From: an uncultured Opitutia bacterium | GTDB lineage: Bacteria > Verrucomicrobiota > Verrucomicrobiae > Opitutales > UBA953 | Reading direction: 5' to 3' | Assembly: GCA_903859115.1 (NCBI GenBank) | Contig: CAIOLH010000159.1 | Coordinates: 1-5,372, forward strand | Length of the DNA: 5,372 bases | In this document: piece by piece, positions 5,310 through 5,372 of the stretch | How positions within the stretch are numbered: the first letter of the stretch is position 1 | Layout: the number at the start of each line of letters is the position of its first letter | The notes under the pieces: model-generated | The model's database searches: none | Told to the model about the DNA's origin: nothing | What the model saw: the letters and a program-made list of their open reading frames with translations, nothing else | Position numbers and translations under genes: made by a program

Positions 5310-5372
5310 GCCACCTTAGCTCAGCTGGTAGAGCATCTCATTCGTAATGAGAATGTCGCCGGTTCAAATCCG
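5310..5372 (+). tRNA. tRNA-Thr(CGT), 3' end outside the window
   Basis: A cloverleaf is readable up to the window edge. It comprises acceptor 5' strand GCCACCT (5310-5316), T8/A9, D arm GCTC/GAGC (5319-5322 and 5331-5334) with loop AGCTGGTA, and anticodon stem TCTCA/TGAGA around loop TTCGTAA. The anticodon CGT at 5343-5345 reads the threonine codon ACG. A five-base variable region, T stem GCCGG and loop TTCAAAT follow; the T stem's 3' strand is cut after three bases, so the acceptor 3' strand and any encoded CCA are not visible. The anticodon arm resembles that of known bacterial tRNA-Thr(CGT). It is divergent from the kinase gene, 110 bases away. Confidence 0.95.

Noticed and set aside
5310..5372. 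tRNA gene as an integration site for a mobile element
   Set aside because: No integrase gene, direct repeat of the tRNA end or composition shift is seen in the window, and the 3' end of the tRNA is not included.

Overview
The window looks like a chromosomal segment from a Gram-negative bacterium, most probably of the Verrucomicrobiota (Opitutae-like). The clues are a secretin with a long Ala/Pro-rich C-terminal tail, a stand-alone 5'-nuclease gene, a CvpA-like membrane protein with an unusual C-terminal extension, and mid-range base composition. The phylum call is inference from gene types and has not been tested by a search. I see no insertion sequence, phage gene, CRISPR array or sign of recent transfer.

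Layout. Bases 1-370 (+) hold the 3' end of an outer-membrane secretin gene (type II secretion / type IV pilus family), closed by two stop codons and a strong intrinsic terminator (396-427). Bases 458-1405 (+) encode a single-domain 5'-3' exonuclease/flap endonuclease that keeps the full metal-ligand set and ends in a possible sliding-clamp-binding peptide. It converges on a four-gene minus-strand block, and the two transcription units share a symmetrical bidirectional terminator (1411-1439).

The minus-strand block, in transcription order, is: an N-acetylhexosamine-kinase-like phosphotransferase (5199-4084); a CvpA-like four-helix membrane protein (4091-3270) that overlaps the kinase by 8 bases; an exported, helix-rich protein of unknown function (3196-2348); and a second helix-rich protein of unknown function without a signal peptide (2330-1458). 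The last two are paralogues, and each appears to be built from two copies of a module of about 105 residues. They are the least understood part of the window. Beyond a spacer with no recognisable promoter or ribosome-binding site lies the start of a tRNA-Thr(CGT) gene on the plus strand, cut by the window end.

How the genes relate. The secretin belongs to an envelope system mostly outside the window. The exonuclease is a DNA replication/repair enzyme whose position beside the secretin need not imply a functional link. The kinase and the CvpA-like gene look translationally coupled. The two module proteins follow on the same strand and end at the shared terminator, so at least these two, and perhaps all four, could be co-transcribed. 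No function for the pair can be assigned from sequence alone.
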